Position numbers and translations under genes: made by a program. 64,000 nt of DNA, from positions 19,694,417 through 19,758,416 of the forward strand of contig NC_134415.1 of NCBI RefSeq assembly GCF_030867145.1, given 5' to 3'. The notes under the pieces were generated by a model that was given only the letters and a program-made list of their open reading frames with translations, did not search any database and was not told the origin of the DNA. Origin of the DNA: Opisthocomus hoazin. Its lineage: Eukaryota; Chordata; Aves; Opisthocomiformes; Opisthocomidae. This document shows, piece by piece, positions 1 through 11,800 of the stretch (position 1 is its first letter; the number at the start of each line of letters is the position of its first letter).

Positions 1-3000
1 CGTCTTATCCCTACAGTAAAGGGCAGAAAAGCTAAGATGTTTTATAGCTTCTGGGGTCTACATCTGCTTTAGCTTTATTCCAGTAGCAGCAATGATGACT
101 ATAAGATGTTCTGGAGTATGCAGACAAAAATGAATCTGAGCAGACAAAAAACTCACCAGGTGATCTTTAATGTTTACAGAAGATATGAAGGGCAATTTTT
201 AACAGAGATGAAAGTAAGTATCTGAAAAACATGTTTCTTGTAAAACAGCACTCCTGCCTGCCGTGCCCAATAGCTGCTTCCACATGGGGAGAGGGGAGAA
301 GAGCATGTCACCTATTATGTAATTAGAAAAACAGCTGTGAAACAGAAAGATAATGATATTATTCCCCTGAAGAGCTATCATCTGCTGCCTTAAATTACTT
401 TGTAGAAAATAAATTCGAGTGAGGCCCAATAAGTTCAATTAGGGTAAAACTTAATTTGTGCCTTTTCCTAGATCTGGAACAGTAATTTTGATGTAGTGCA
501 GGTGATAACTACAAGCCTGGCTGGACAGGGAAAGACTGAGAAAGCAGTAAATGAGCGTTCCCATGAACCTACAAGTCTTTCATTCCTTGGCATAGGGCTT
601 CCCAGCCTAGCTCTTCGGTAGTAGGTTGGCAATGAATGCCTGTGTCGTCTCGTGTGTGATTCCTTTTAAGCATCCCTAATTAGAAACAGTCTGACAATCA
701 ACTGAAGATTTTATGTGCCACTCTGAGCATGTCCTGGGAATACATACACGGCACTAAAAGATAAACATCAAGCAAACTATAGTATTGTTTATAGCATGTT
801 CCTTATTTGCTATTGTTGACCTTGCCGCAGTGAGGCAAAGGATATTCCTGTAGCCTGTCTGTTGGTGGCTGCAAGAGATGTACTCAGAGAGGTGACCAGG
901 AAACGTTCTGCTGGGAACACAACCTGAAGCCACACCAGGCTTTTTATATCTGCTTGCTAGACAAATTGACAAAGATATTGCTTTTGATCATTGTCAGTCT
1001 GCCCTGAATGTGAGACACCCGCCCTTACCAGAGTTTCCTAAACCATCCGTCTTCACTTTCTTGCAAGTTTATTCCAGCATGATGGATTGGTAGGATTTCT
1101 CTGGCTAGTAATGCAAGGACAGGCATTTTATTGTATTGCGTTGTCTTGTATTTTCTCTCTCTTGGTCTCTTTTCTCTCTTTTCATTCATTATTATCTTCC
1201 TCATTTTGGACACACTGAATTCTCCTGGAAGTTCAGAGCGGAGAGGATTGAGAGGGAGATAGGACAGATAAGCTGTGCTAAGCTACTCTGGAAACTCATA
1301 TGCCTACAAATACACTTATACCATGAAGGATCTATCGTTACAGTGAGTCTCCTTGCTGATGAAGTGAAGATTTGCCAGATATATTTGCATCAGTAGATTT
1401 CTTTTTACAGCACTGACTGGTATTCATCTTTATTTTTTTCCTGCTTACATTCTCTCCTAATGCAAATAAAAATGTGTGGAACATCCACCAGTGCAGCTGA
1501 AAATTGGCGAAGGCTGGACTCGTTTTTTTGATAATTTCTCCAATATATTTAATTCTGGAAAAAGTTGTTTGTTCAACACCCAAGCGAAAAAATCATCCTC
1601 CATCGAGGTAAAATTGAATGGGCATGAATGATTACTTTCTGAAATGTCCCACGCTAGGCCTTCAAGAGTAGCTGTCAAATACGAGGGTGTTATTTGGTGT
1701 CTCTCATCTATTGGTACCTTAGCCTATCTGCTTATGTTTCATATTTTGGCAACTACAGAATAGCCTTTATAAGATACAGTTAACTTCCATTGTGGACCTG
1801 TTATGGCTCATTTCACATTGGGTGCACCTTGGTTAGCACTAGATTTGGAGCCGCTGGTATTATATGGTGCCATAACTATAGTAGGCTGTAAGAACAAGAA
1901 ATCCAGCAAATTTCAACAAAAATAAGGTAAAATAAATTTGGACAAAACTCACTTTAACTATAAGTAATTTTCATTAATTTTCCAGTGAAATAGGAGTGTC
2001 ATCTAGGGTGTCTGAAATGCTCTTCCACCTGCCCTAATGTCAGTCCTATTACATTGCCAGGAAGACATGCATTGAATATTCATTACAATGAAAATAAATG
2101 ACATGTTAAATTTTTGTGTGTGAAATACAGTATATGGTGATGTTTGAGAGAATTTGAAATAGTCCTCTGCTGCAATGCCACTATCACTTACACTCAGGGC
2201 AATGTTTTGTGACAATATTAGTGATAATAAGCAATGTTAAGATACCAAAGAGTCAGAGCTCATATGTGAGATATTTCTTACGGTGATTTTGATTGAAAAG
2301 TCAATGAAGTTACTCTGGCTTATATTAGTGTTGCTTCTTTGGAGTTATTTACTCTCGAGTTACATACTTGCACATTGGTAACTGTAGGCAGAGGACTTAG
2401 CACAGAAGATTTGCATGCCTTTATAGTTCCCTGCCTTTTGTTCAGATTTCCTTCTTTATCATGTATTTGTTCAGTTTTTCTTCTTTTCTGCAGTATGCTT
2501 TTGTAGGCAACTGGCAATATAACAAAGGCAACATGAACTTACAAAGTCTTTCAAAGCTTCAAGATAGAAGCCAAAGAGCATGTAGCATAGCACAGATTGG
2601 ATTCCATTCTATAAGCATCTTCTTTTTCCATAAGATTTTCCTTTTACAGACAGACTGATGAGAAATGTTACCCTTTTCATAGATCTTTGCCAACCTGATG
2701 GTGAATTTCAGCAGGTTCTAGGTGGCATAAAGCATCTTGCTCACTGAGCAGAGCCAACATTGTACAATGCCAAGACCTTGAGGGCAAGCAATGACTAGCT
2801 CAAGAAAGGTCCTAATATCCTTGTTAAGTTATCTTAGAGTCTTATGTGATCATGGAGGATAAGGTATGAACATGAAGAAATAAAGTGGGTAAGGTTACAC
2901 ATTGCAAAGGACCGTAAAACCCCTTTAAGTCTATTTTATTCACCTAATAACAGTCTCTTTCTCTTCCATCTGCATGAATGGAAGATTACGTTTTACCCTT

Positions 3001-6000
3001 TCACTTAGTTCTATAGGATTTCTGATTGTCCAGCATGGACCTGGTACTGTGATGCAGTTGTGAGAGATGATGCAAACTTCATTGATTCAGTGAGGATCAG
3101 GAATGGTAGGTCTGCCTGTTTTGAGCCTGATCTTTAGCCCACTCAAGCATGTGAGTGAGTTCTTGGTAATGTCTAGGGGTACAGTACCTCATGCCAAGAT
3201 CACAGGAGTTATTTTCAGTACAAGAGGAAGTTAATGAATTAGACAAGGTAAAAAAATTAACGATCAGAAGTGCTTATTAAACTGTGGGTAATAGCCACAT
3301 AAGGTATTGATTCAGCAGGTCAGACATAGTCTCTCCAAAGAGCTTTAATGATGCCTAGTGCAAGAGAAATTCCCTCATCAGTGAGGTGACAGCTTTCACA
3401 TGACACCAACCAAACATCACTGAATCAGCAGGAGAACAGACTTCTGAGTGATTGCTCCTAAGTGTGTTTTTCTTGGAGGTTTCCTATCCAGAGACCAACT
3501 TCAGCTCTGTTTAGCTTTAAGAAGGATGTGGCTATTGTGTGAAGTGATAGCACTCCAGTTTGGAGTACAGCTCATCTTCTGCCTGCTTTCTACAGCCACA
3601 TGTTTTAAACACCTTTTAAGAGAATTGTCATTCCTTTTCACTGGAATTTATCAGCAGTCTTTAACAAAACAGGTATGTGCTAGTAGCTTCTAACAGGTCC
3701 CAGAGGAAGGCTTAAAGAAGGAACTCAAACCTAGAAAAAAAGATAAAATCCAGGGCAAAGTTCAGTCACTGCATGCACTAGGGTTTTTTGACTATTCTGC
3801 TTAGTCCCTAGGACATGCATGGGAGCCTTTTATAATGTCTTTGTGTATTAAATGTAAATATGAGCTTTCTTTTTAAACAGAAGTGTTTGAATTCTCTTTC
3901 TTTACCTCTGCAAAAATGTTGTGCCACGCTAAGAGCACCAGCAAGTCAGTTTAATGCGTGGAAGGAAAAAAACAAAAGAGAGAAGGAGGAGAAAAAGCAA
4001 TTTTCTCTGCTGCCCAAATTTTTCATTGGAGAGAGTCATTTAGGACATTTGGATTTGAGCACGTGAGTTAGTATGATACCTGAGCCAGATACCCAAGGTT
4101 CCAGCCAGCATCTGTGTAAACCTACAAAAAGCTGGTGCTCAGAAGATGTTTCTTAGACATATTGTTGCAGGGAGCTGCAGCCTCAGAACTGTGTTGGATC
4201 ACATCCCTGGACATCGCAGAGCTCTGGATGTCACAGTGCCCTGTGCCATCCACAACCCAAAAGCAGCCACCTTTTGCTACTTTAAGGCAAAGGTCCCCCT
4301 TCCCCTCCCTGCTTTCCTATGTTTATCATTCCTTCTCAGTCTACTTCTTACCTTGGACTGTGTTCAGTTTTGCTCACCATGTTTCTTTCATTTTTCTTAC
4401 ATTACGTCTCCACCCTTCCTTCTCTCTGTGTCTCCCTCCTTCCTAGTGCCATCCTCCTGTTTTTGCAGACTTATTCCTGATATCTCTGGTTGCATGTGAG
4501 TCTGGAGAAGGTTCTTCAGTCGGTTGCAAGCTAATGGACTCCGCATATGACACTACCTGTAATATACCAGAGGCTTGGATAACTGATCTGACACAGGAAT
4601 CTTTAAAAGTAATAAGAATGAATTAGTATGCAAATATTCTGTTGCATTCCATAATATTACTTTAGTGAGAGATGGAAATATTTGTGCTTAATGATTCCAT
4701 GAGAATCACTCTTCCAACACCGGTAGAGGCTGAGGTAGAAAACTATGAACATTTATGAGGAAAAAAAATACTCTCACTCACGTTCTCCCTTTTCAGGACA
4801 AGCACCTTAGGAAAAAAAAAAAAAAAGTGATTAATTTTCAGCTTACCTTTTCTTTAGTGTAAGAAAATTCCATTTGAGATTTAATTGGATCTGTTCTAGG
4901 ATGCGACAAAAAGTTAGTGGAAGATAAAAGAGGCATAGCAAGAAAAAAATATTCAAAGTGAATAATTTAAGATCACATCCATAATTAATGGCATTTGGAA
5001 AGCTTCCTCTAGTGCTCTAATCATATCTCAAAATGTGCTAATTAGAGCAGTTTAGTACAAAACAGAGTACGCAGGTGTTGAACAGCTTCTTCTGTTCTTT
5101 TTTGAGAAATGTCGCGGTAACTGATTCTTCTGGTATTAGCACTCACATTTAATAAATGTTTCCCCATTTACAATATATTTGACAGATGAAGAGCGTGCAT
5201 GTAATTATTACCTTGTTAAAATATGTTTGATCAAGAACGCAGAAAAAAATCAGATATTTTTAGCACAGAAACTTAAGCTTGTAGTAAACAATGGGGCATT
5301 CTATAATGGCCATTGGGGATGTAACTAGTAAAAGAGATGAAACTGAAAAAGAGAAGAAAAATCAATGTTCCTGGCCTTGAAACAGCAACATTCCTCTACT
5401 TGAAATTAATGTTATCTAAAAGCAGTTCTGCTACTTCAGCAAAGCTAATCCTTTGCTCACTGCTTGGACTGTATTTAAGTGTTGTTATGTTTTGGCTGGG
5501 CATAATTTTACTGGTCAGTTCCTTATTTATCTCGGAAATCAATGACAACTGACATGACAGTTACCTCTCTCTAACCCCTCTCCAAAATTAATCAGTATAA
5601 TTCAGAAAGAAGCCGTGCATTCAGGTCTTTGTGTGTACACATTTGTGCATGCATTACTGCTCTGCAACAACGAAGCAGCAAATGCTGAGGAAATGCTTTG
5701 TGCACAGATGAACCCTCCTGACAGCTCTGCAGTACTGAAACAGGAGCTGATTCTAGGGGGTTGCAGTGTCCAGCGAGCAAGCCTGAGAGTACTGCCAAGA
5801 AGGCAAATAAATAAAATTCAAGATAACAGATTGTATTTAAAAAGAATACATCATGACTCTGCAGGATTTGTTTTATGATTACTCTAGTACAATGTTTTAT
5901 TTTATTGAGGTTCTAAAAACTTTAGCAGAATGAAACACAGTTCTAAACCCATGTATTATTAATAACTGTTATAATTTCATTTAAAGTTAGTTAACCTGGC

Positions 6001-8440
6001 GGAGAGCAGAGCTACTTTCTATTACATGCTGCACATTGATTTTAAGATACTTTCTCGGAGAGCCTGCAATCTGAAATAATAATCTTACAAAACCGAACGC
6101 ATGGGCTTAAACTTAAGGTATGTCCAACTTTTTAAAAGCAGAGAGTCAACAGTATCTACCTAGCTCTCTTTCTCCCTAAGCAGTCAGTAGACTTACTGCC
6201 ATCAACAAATTAGCTCTTTTTCTATGCTATGTTCTCCTTCTTCCTACCTATTAGCATTGAACTCTTTTCTCTGTCTTCTGCCGCTAGATGAATTATTCCC
6301 TGAGAACAATTCACTTGACAATGAAATTTGCCCTTTTTTGCATTTGTTATTTCTTCATGAACACATCACAATTTGCATTAATTATTTTATTATTTGAAAT
6401 TGTTTGATGAATAGTTTGTTCCAACCCATTTCACTCACATAACTAATATTGAGTATTTCATCCCAGTGGTTTGCTTTTCAAACTGTGTCCTATTTTATCA
6501 CATGGTGATTGTTTCTGCTTCTGCTCTGGATGACACAATTTGAGTCAATCAAAAAGAGAGAAATATGTTTCATAGAAATTTTTCAAAGAAAAGTTTAGTT
6601 CTGTTTTCTTAATATTTTACGCAATTATTTTTTTCCTGATAAAACACTCTACATTTTCATTTTTTGTATTACAGTCTTCCCTTTTCTCAGTTTCAAGACT
6701 GTAAAAACATGAGAAAAAAGGGATTATAAAAAGTCCCTATTTTGTACTCCTGATTCAAGGAAGTGGAGTAAAATAACTTGGGATTTTATTTTATCCAATA
6801 ATCAAACATTTTTTCAGTTGGGGACAGTTTTTCATCAAAACAGGCTCTTTTCAATAAAAATGTTTCTGACCAGTCCAAGTTATAAATTCTATAAACAGCT
6901 GCTTCTTTCCCATGAATTATAGTTCACCAATAAAAACAATATTTTACCAGTATCAAGTAAAATTCTGGCTGAATTCAAAGGTTCTTCTACTACATCCATT
7001 CATCTGAGGAAAGAAAATTATACCCTCGGGAAAACTGGAAATATGTTCACAAGAAAGTAGAATAAGATTTCAGAACTCATAAGCGTGATCATGAACCCTT
7101 TCTACTCTGTGTAGAGTTCTGGTCTCTTTCTCTAAATTTCTAGTATACTTTGGACTATAATCACCTTATTTCTGCTAAAATAGATATTTTATCTCTGTAC
7201 AGATTCAGTCTGAAAAATGTCATCTTAGGATGCACAAAAAGCCATAGTGCTCAATATGTACTCACAAATACCTACTACCTCAAAAGAAGCAGAGCGCTAT
7301 AGCCATATACTAGAAATGAGAGTAATAATGAAATCCTTCCTGTTCTAAAGTAATCATAAGGGGTGCTAAAAAATAGCAGTTGAATACTTTTTTTAAAAAA
7401 GAAAAAGAATGGGAAAGGAAATCCCTCAGACATGGATTTTAAATTTTTTTTTTAAACAAATCTTAGAAATATTGGGAATATCACTGCACGTAATCATATG
7501 CATCAAATTTTTAATTACTTAAAGTGTTCAGCAAATCTGCCTAGGAAACCATAAGATGACTGTTCATGGCAATATAGTGGAAGGCGGTGATGGGACACAA
7601 ATGGGAAAGCAGAAAGGAGGGGCAGTATAATTTATGCCATCAGAGTGCTTTTATAGAATATTGATCCTTTCAAGGAAACAAGCATAATTTTTGAGATCTC
7701 AGATGTGTTCAGTGAAGGCATCTCTGTGATATAATATATCCAAGACATTTTTGAGACAGGTGATATACTGGAACAATGTTTAGTGGTAATTTTCTCATCA
7801 GAAATAAAATCGAGAGCCCACAGAAGCAGGGTACTGACTGACTGACAGTAACTGTAAAAGTTCAAGTCATGGTCCCATGGAAAGGTTTCTGGGCAGATGC
7901 TGCAGCTGTTTATTTTTGGCCCAGTCTAATCCAGGAGGACTACACCTGTAAATATCACACTTGTAAAAATTCTGATGACACAGATTTAGTGAATGAATAA
8001 GAGCAATAAATTGCATATGGGGTACAGAGGCTGCTCTGGATCACGTACAGAAGTAAACAAGCAAGTACTTCAATGCAAACTTTTTGTGTCATCAGCTTAC
8101 TAGATTACATGTCCAGGTATGCAGAAAGTGTGTCAGTCCTAGGGACCTAGGACTTCATCCTTGAAATCAGTATCTGAAGAGCACTGGAGCAGTGAAACAA
8201 CAGAACATGAGTGGGCAATCTGGTGCAGTTAAGGCTTAATACAACTTCCGAAGAATTAGTCAGGAAGTTTCATATATGAACAAGGGAGTGCTATTCTTGT
8301 AGTTGTCATGACATGAAGAGGGTCTTGCATGTTTATTTCTACCTATTTCAGTTGCTTAAGTGAAATTTAGAACTGTTGTTATGAATCATGAACCTCTGGC
8401 ACTAATGATACACTTTAGTTTTGCATTCTAACAGTCATTC
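1..8440. other. Non-coding, mostly single-copy-like DNA; no gene recognised
   Basis: I see no convincing exon or young repeat. Short open frames (the longest is 117 codons at 4,146-4,499) have no recognisable domain and a composition typical of chance frames. The stretch holds simple A-tracts (for example near 4,811-4,826) and a possible conserved-element-like segment at about 4,960-5,240 that is reported separately. It could be intergenic or intronic; the sequence alone does not tell. Confidence 0.5.
4960..5240. promoter_or_regulatory. Possible conserved non-coding element (speculative)
   Basis: The stretch is rich in homeodomain-type TAAT/ATTA cores. It contains a 9-bp inverted repeat (TGCTCTAAT near 5,013 and ATTAGAGCA near 5,039), a TGACAG MEIS/TALE-like site near 5,182, and an E-box-like CAGGTG near 5,071. 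Such clustering is common in vertebrate developmental enhancers, but it also occurs by chance in AT-rich DNA. No conservation data are available here, so this is only a pointer. Confidence 0.15.
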
Positions 8441-8443
8441 CTC

Positions 8444-8464
8444 AAAAAAAAAAAAAAAAAAAAA
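8444..8464 (+). repeat. Poly(A) tract, about 21 A
   Basis: An uninterrupted run of about 21 A residues ends a few bases before an ancient plus-strand CR1-like fragment. CR1 elements end in octamer repeats rather than poly(A), so this is probably a simple A-tract rather than a CR1 tail. I see no processed pseudogene upstream of it. Confidence 0.9.
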
Positions 8465-8469
8465 CAAAC

Positions 8470-8870
8470 GAAGGATTGAAAGGGATTCAGAAAAGAATAA
8501 TAGGAAATATTTTTTGCTAGGGAGAAACCAAGAAAATGTACTCTGTTTAGTTCATCAAAGAGAAAATTAAGAGGTGATAGTGGGAAGAGATGGCTCACTG
8601 TAGGTGGTATTTTTTTCAGAAAGATAGATCCATGAGATTCAGGAGCTGGAAGCTAGACTAAGGTAAATACAAAGAGAGTAATTAATCAGTGGAACAACTT
8701 TCCTCCAGGTATGATGGATTCTCTGTCACTGGCAGCTTCTAAATCAAGTCTCAATGTCTTCATAAAAGATATCTTAATGCTCAAAATAAGATAAAACTCT
8801 CAAGAAGGAATCATTTATGTGAGATTTTTGGCCTACTGTGTAAAGGAGGAGAGGAAAAAAGATCTCCAGT
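8470..8870 (+). mobile_element. Ancient CR1 (CR1-X-like) ORF2 end and 3' UTR fragment
   Basis: The sequence retains the order of an old CR1 3' region. First comes a degraded segment like that coding for the end of the reverse transcriptase, with 'attaagaggtgat' near 8,568. Next is a stretch near 8,680-8,760 reading 'taatcagtggaacaacttt', then 'atggattctctgtcactgg' and 'ctaaatcaagtctcaatgtc'. These correspond to the family's conserved 'NHWNNLP..VVDSPSL..FKSRLD' segment. Last is a weak match to the 'ggcctgtgttatacaggagg' 3' UTR motif near 8,832-8,855. Frames are broken by several stops, so this is an old, dead copy. Boundaries are approximate. Confidence 0.6.
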
Positions 8871-11800
8871 CTTCAAATCTATCCATGAAACTTTCCTTTG
8901 TAGTTTATGTGTGCTATCAATATTGAAGTCTTTCAAATAATTTAGAGATGTTTGTACAAAAGACACTGTATGTCTTATGAGAGGGAATTCAAAGTGAATC
9001 TGAGAGCAAAATATTTATAATCAAATTGGCAAATAAAAGCAAAACAAGGCTATTGACTTTGAGGTATGTCAATTCTGTTTCTCACTGCTGGGACAAAAAC
9101 TGTATTTCTGTTTCAAGCAGATAGAGATGAAATATACGGAAAGCTTTCTCAGAAAATGATAGACGTGGTCATGTCTCTAAGTGCTTTACCACCAGAGCTC
9201 CACATTAAGCAATTAAGCAATAAGTCTTTCTAGCATATCACCAAGTCAAAAAACCTGAGTGAAGACAGCCACAATCTGAATAATTTTATAAATATATGCA
9301 ATATTTTTTGAGAGTTGTGGACTGTGCGATAGTATTTTCATGTTGGCAGTGAGACAGGCAACATTGCATTGCTAAATGCAGTCTGTCTTTATGGTGGATA
9401 TTTCTGTGCTGAAATGTCACAGCAGGATATTTTTTGTATTAAGAAGAAACTACAGTCATTTCTGATAGAAGTAATGGCTGAAAACCGCATGCTGCTGTGT
9501 GATATAGCCCTTTGGTTTACACATTTTGCTTCTGGTTAGGAGGTTAACACTTTAGCATCTTTATTAAATTCTAAGTTCCATTTGTTGGAAAGGTTTTTAG
9601 AAAGCAAGTCCCATGGCCAAGCAATGGTGTGCTTAGAGATGACTGGAAAATACCCAGGATCATTCCTCTAGATCTGTATTTTATAACTCCGAGGAGAAAT
9701 CTGTCCATCATTGGAAAAAGACAGTGAGCAAGACTAGCTATGCCAGCAGACACTGGAACTACTTGCTTCATCTCCATTTCTGAGACCTATCAGAAACAGC
9801 TGTGAATATGCTCCTTAAGAAAGGGGAAAAAAAAAAAAAAGGGAGTGGTTGTTACCAGTTGCAGGGCTTTCTAGAACATTGTTGTGTATGTCACTGGTGG
9901 TCTCTATCAGTAATGCACCCCGAGACATGACATGAAATTTGATTAGGAAAACATCTCATGTTAGACCATCCATCTGTGGCATTGACTTACCTTTTGAATG
10001 TGTAGAAATGGACTGGAAATACACAGATATATAAGTGAGGTAAAGTGATAGAGTGCAGCTGCTTCCTATGGTAAAAAAAAAGACGAAACCTCTGCTTTTA
10101 CTGAGTTTCTGTCCTGACTGTTGTGTCTACAGATGTAATACTCTTTTCTCTTCATTGCTCCTTTAATGAAAAGAAACCTCCCCGCCTCTCTGGGGCACAT
10201 CCCTGAGGAGAGGTTGTTTTTGGATGAGAGTCATATTCTGCTCTTTCATCCTCTTCAAAACCCAGAGTTTGTTTTCCCTCTGTTTGTCAATCAGCATGAA
10301 AAAGCTTTTTTTTTTTCTTGCTCTTAGTGGACCAGCAACAAATAGGGAGAAAAAACAGAAAGCTCCAGGCAGTTTTAATGGGGGGAAATGCATTGCTGAT
10401 GTAAAGCAGCAGCAGATGTGCACCTTAATTAGATGTTAATGAATAGACAGGAGCATGTGAGTGAGCAGCTCTAAGGGTGTGGAAGGAAGCAGAAAGATGG
10501 GGCAGTAAAAAGACTTTGATGTTGCCTGGTTAAAGGTATGTTTAAACATTTCTCTGTCTGCTGCTGTTTCCTGTATCCAGCCTGGATTTTCTCATCACTG
10601 TGTGGCAGCAAATCATTTTGTTTCTTGCCAATAGAGTGAGTGGAGCTGAACCGTGTGCTCTCCTTCCCTCAGCCATGCTTTGAATTGCATCGCTTCTCCG
10701 ACTCCAGGGGACAGTCTGTAAAACTGAAGTGGCAGAGATACATGAGGCAAAATTTTTGGCAAATCCTAGGGGACAGAATTATAGAGAAAGTAAAGGAGGC
10801 AGCTGGAGAAAAGAGAAGGTGCTCTGGACTTGGAAGGAACTGGTAAAGAGTACAAGCAGCGAAGAGAGGGGTACAACACAAGATGCAGAGACAGGAAAAA
10901 CAAGAAATTATTTTGGTCACTGAGATCACAAATCACCTTTGACCATACAGGTAAATTAGTGTGCAGAACAGCTAATCAAAAACAGCGTAACACCCAAGAT
11001 GAAAAATACCTGTGAAGTAGGGTTAGGGAGGCACTGATAAAAGCAAACCGAATACTATTGGATAAAAACAACAGAGACAAAGAACGTGGTAATAAGAGCG
11101 ATGACAGGTTTAAACATTTGCTGTGCTGCTTGTTGAGATGAATACATGTATTATTCAGTGTATATAAATCTCCTTGGATGTATTTTTTGGGAGTAGTTTA
11201 ATATCTAAAATCAGAGCATTTTCATTTTCTGTCCTCAGTGTGGCATTACAAATCTTATTTATGGATATAAAGGGGCTCTAGGCTCTGTGGTGTTCCCAAA
11301 AAAAGGCCTTTTCTCTCCTCGAGTTTATGTGGCTGATGAAGATCACAGGTCTGGCATAAGGTATACCTCCAAACCCCTGTAAAAACCACATCACTTCCCA
11401 AGGCTAAGACAGTGGGAGCAGCCTTGAGGAGAGGTTCAGTGGAGGCTAGGAGATGCGGGTGATGACACAAAGCCTTTCTTTACAGAGAACTGAGGGTCAG
11501 AGGCTCTGTTTTGGGAGGTTTTGGGTTCATTTTTCTCAGATGTGCAATAGGAAGTGTTGTGTGCATCCTTTACAGTCAGCAGCAACAGACCTTACTGGTG
11601 ATGAAGGGATCAGAGACTGAAGTCCAGTCTCAGAGGGGGCTTGCAGGCAGAGATGGCTGATGATCCTGTATTTCTAGGGATGCATCCTGATGAAGTAAGA
11701 GTGTTCTTTGTTTATTAAATTTGTTGGAAACACATTTGGATTAACTTCTGTGGAAATATATTATAATGCATGCTCTAAGTACTTGGAGTGATAGGCAGGC

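Noticed and set aside
10720..11080. Segment with faint likeness to the CR1 ORF2 linker (KEYKQRR...CRDRKNKK, VREALIKANR)
   Set aside because: The likeness is short, frame-broken and partly due to lysine/arginine richness. A profile search would be needed.
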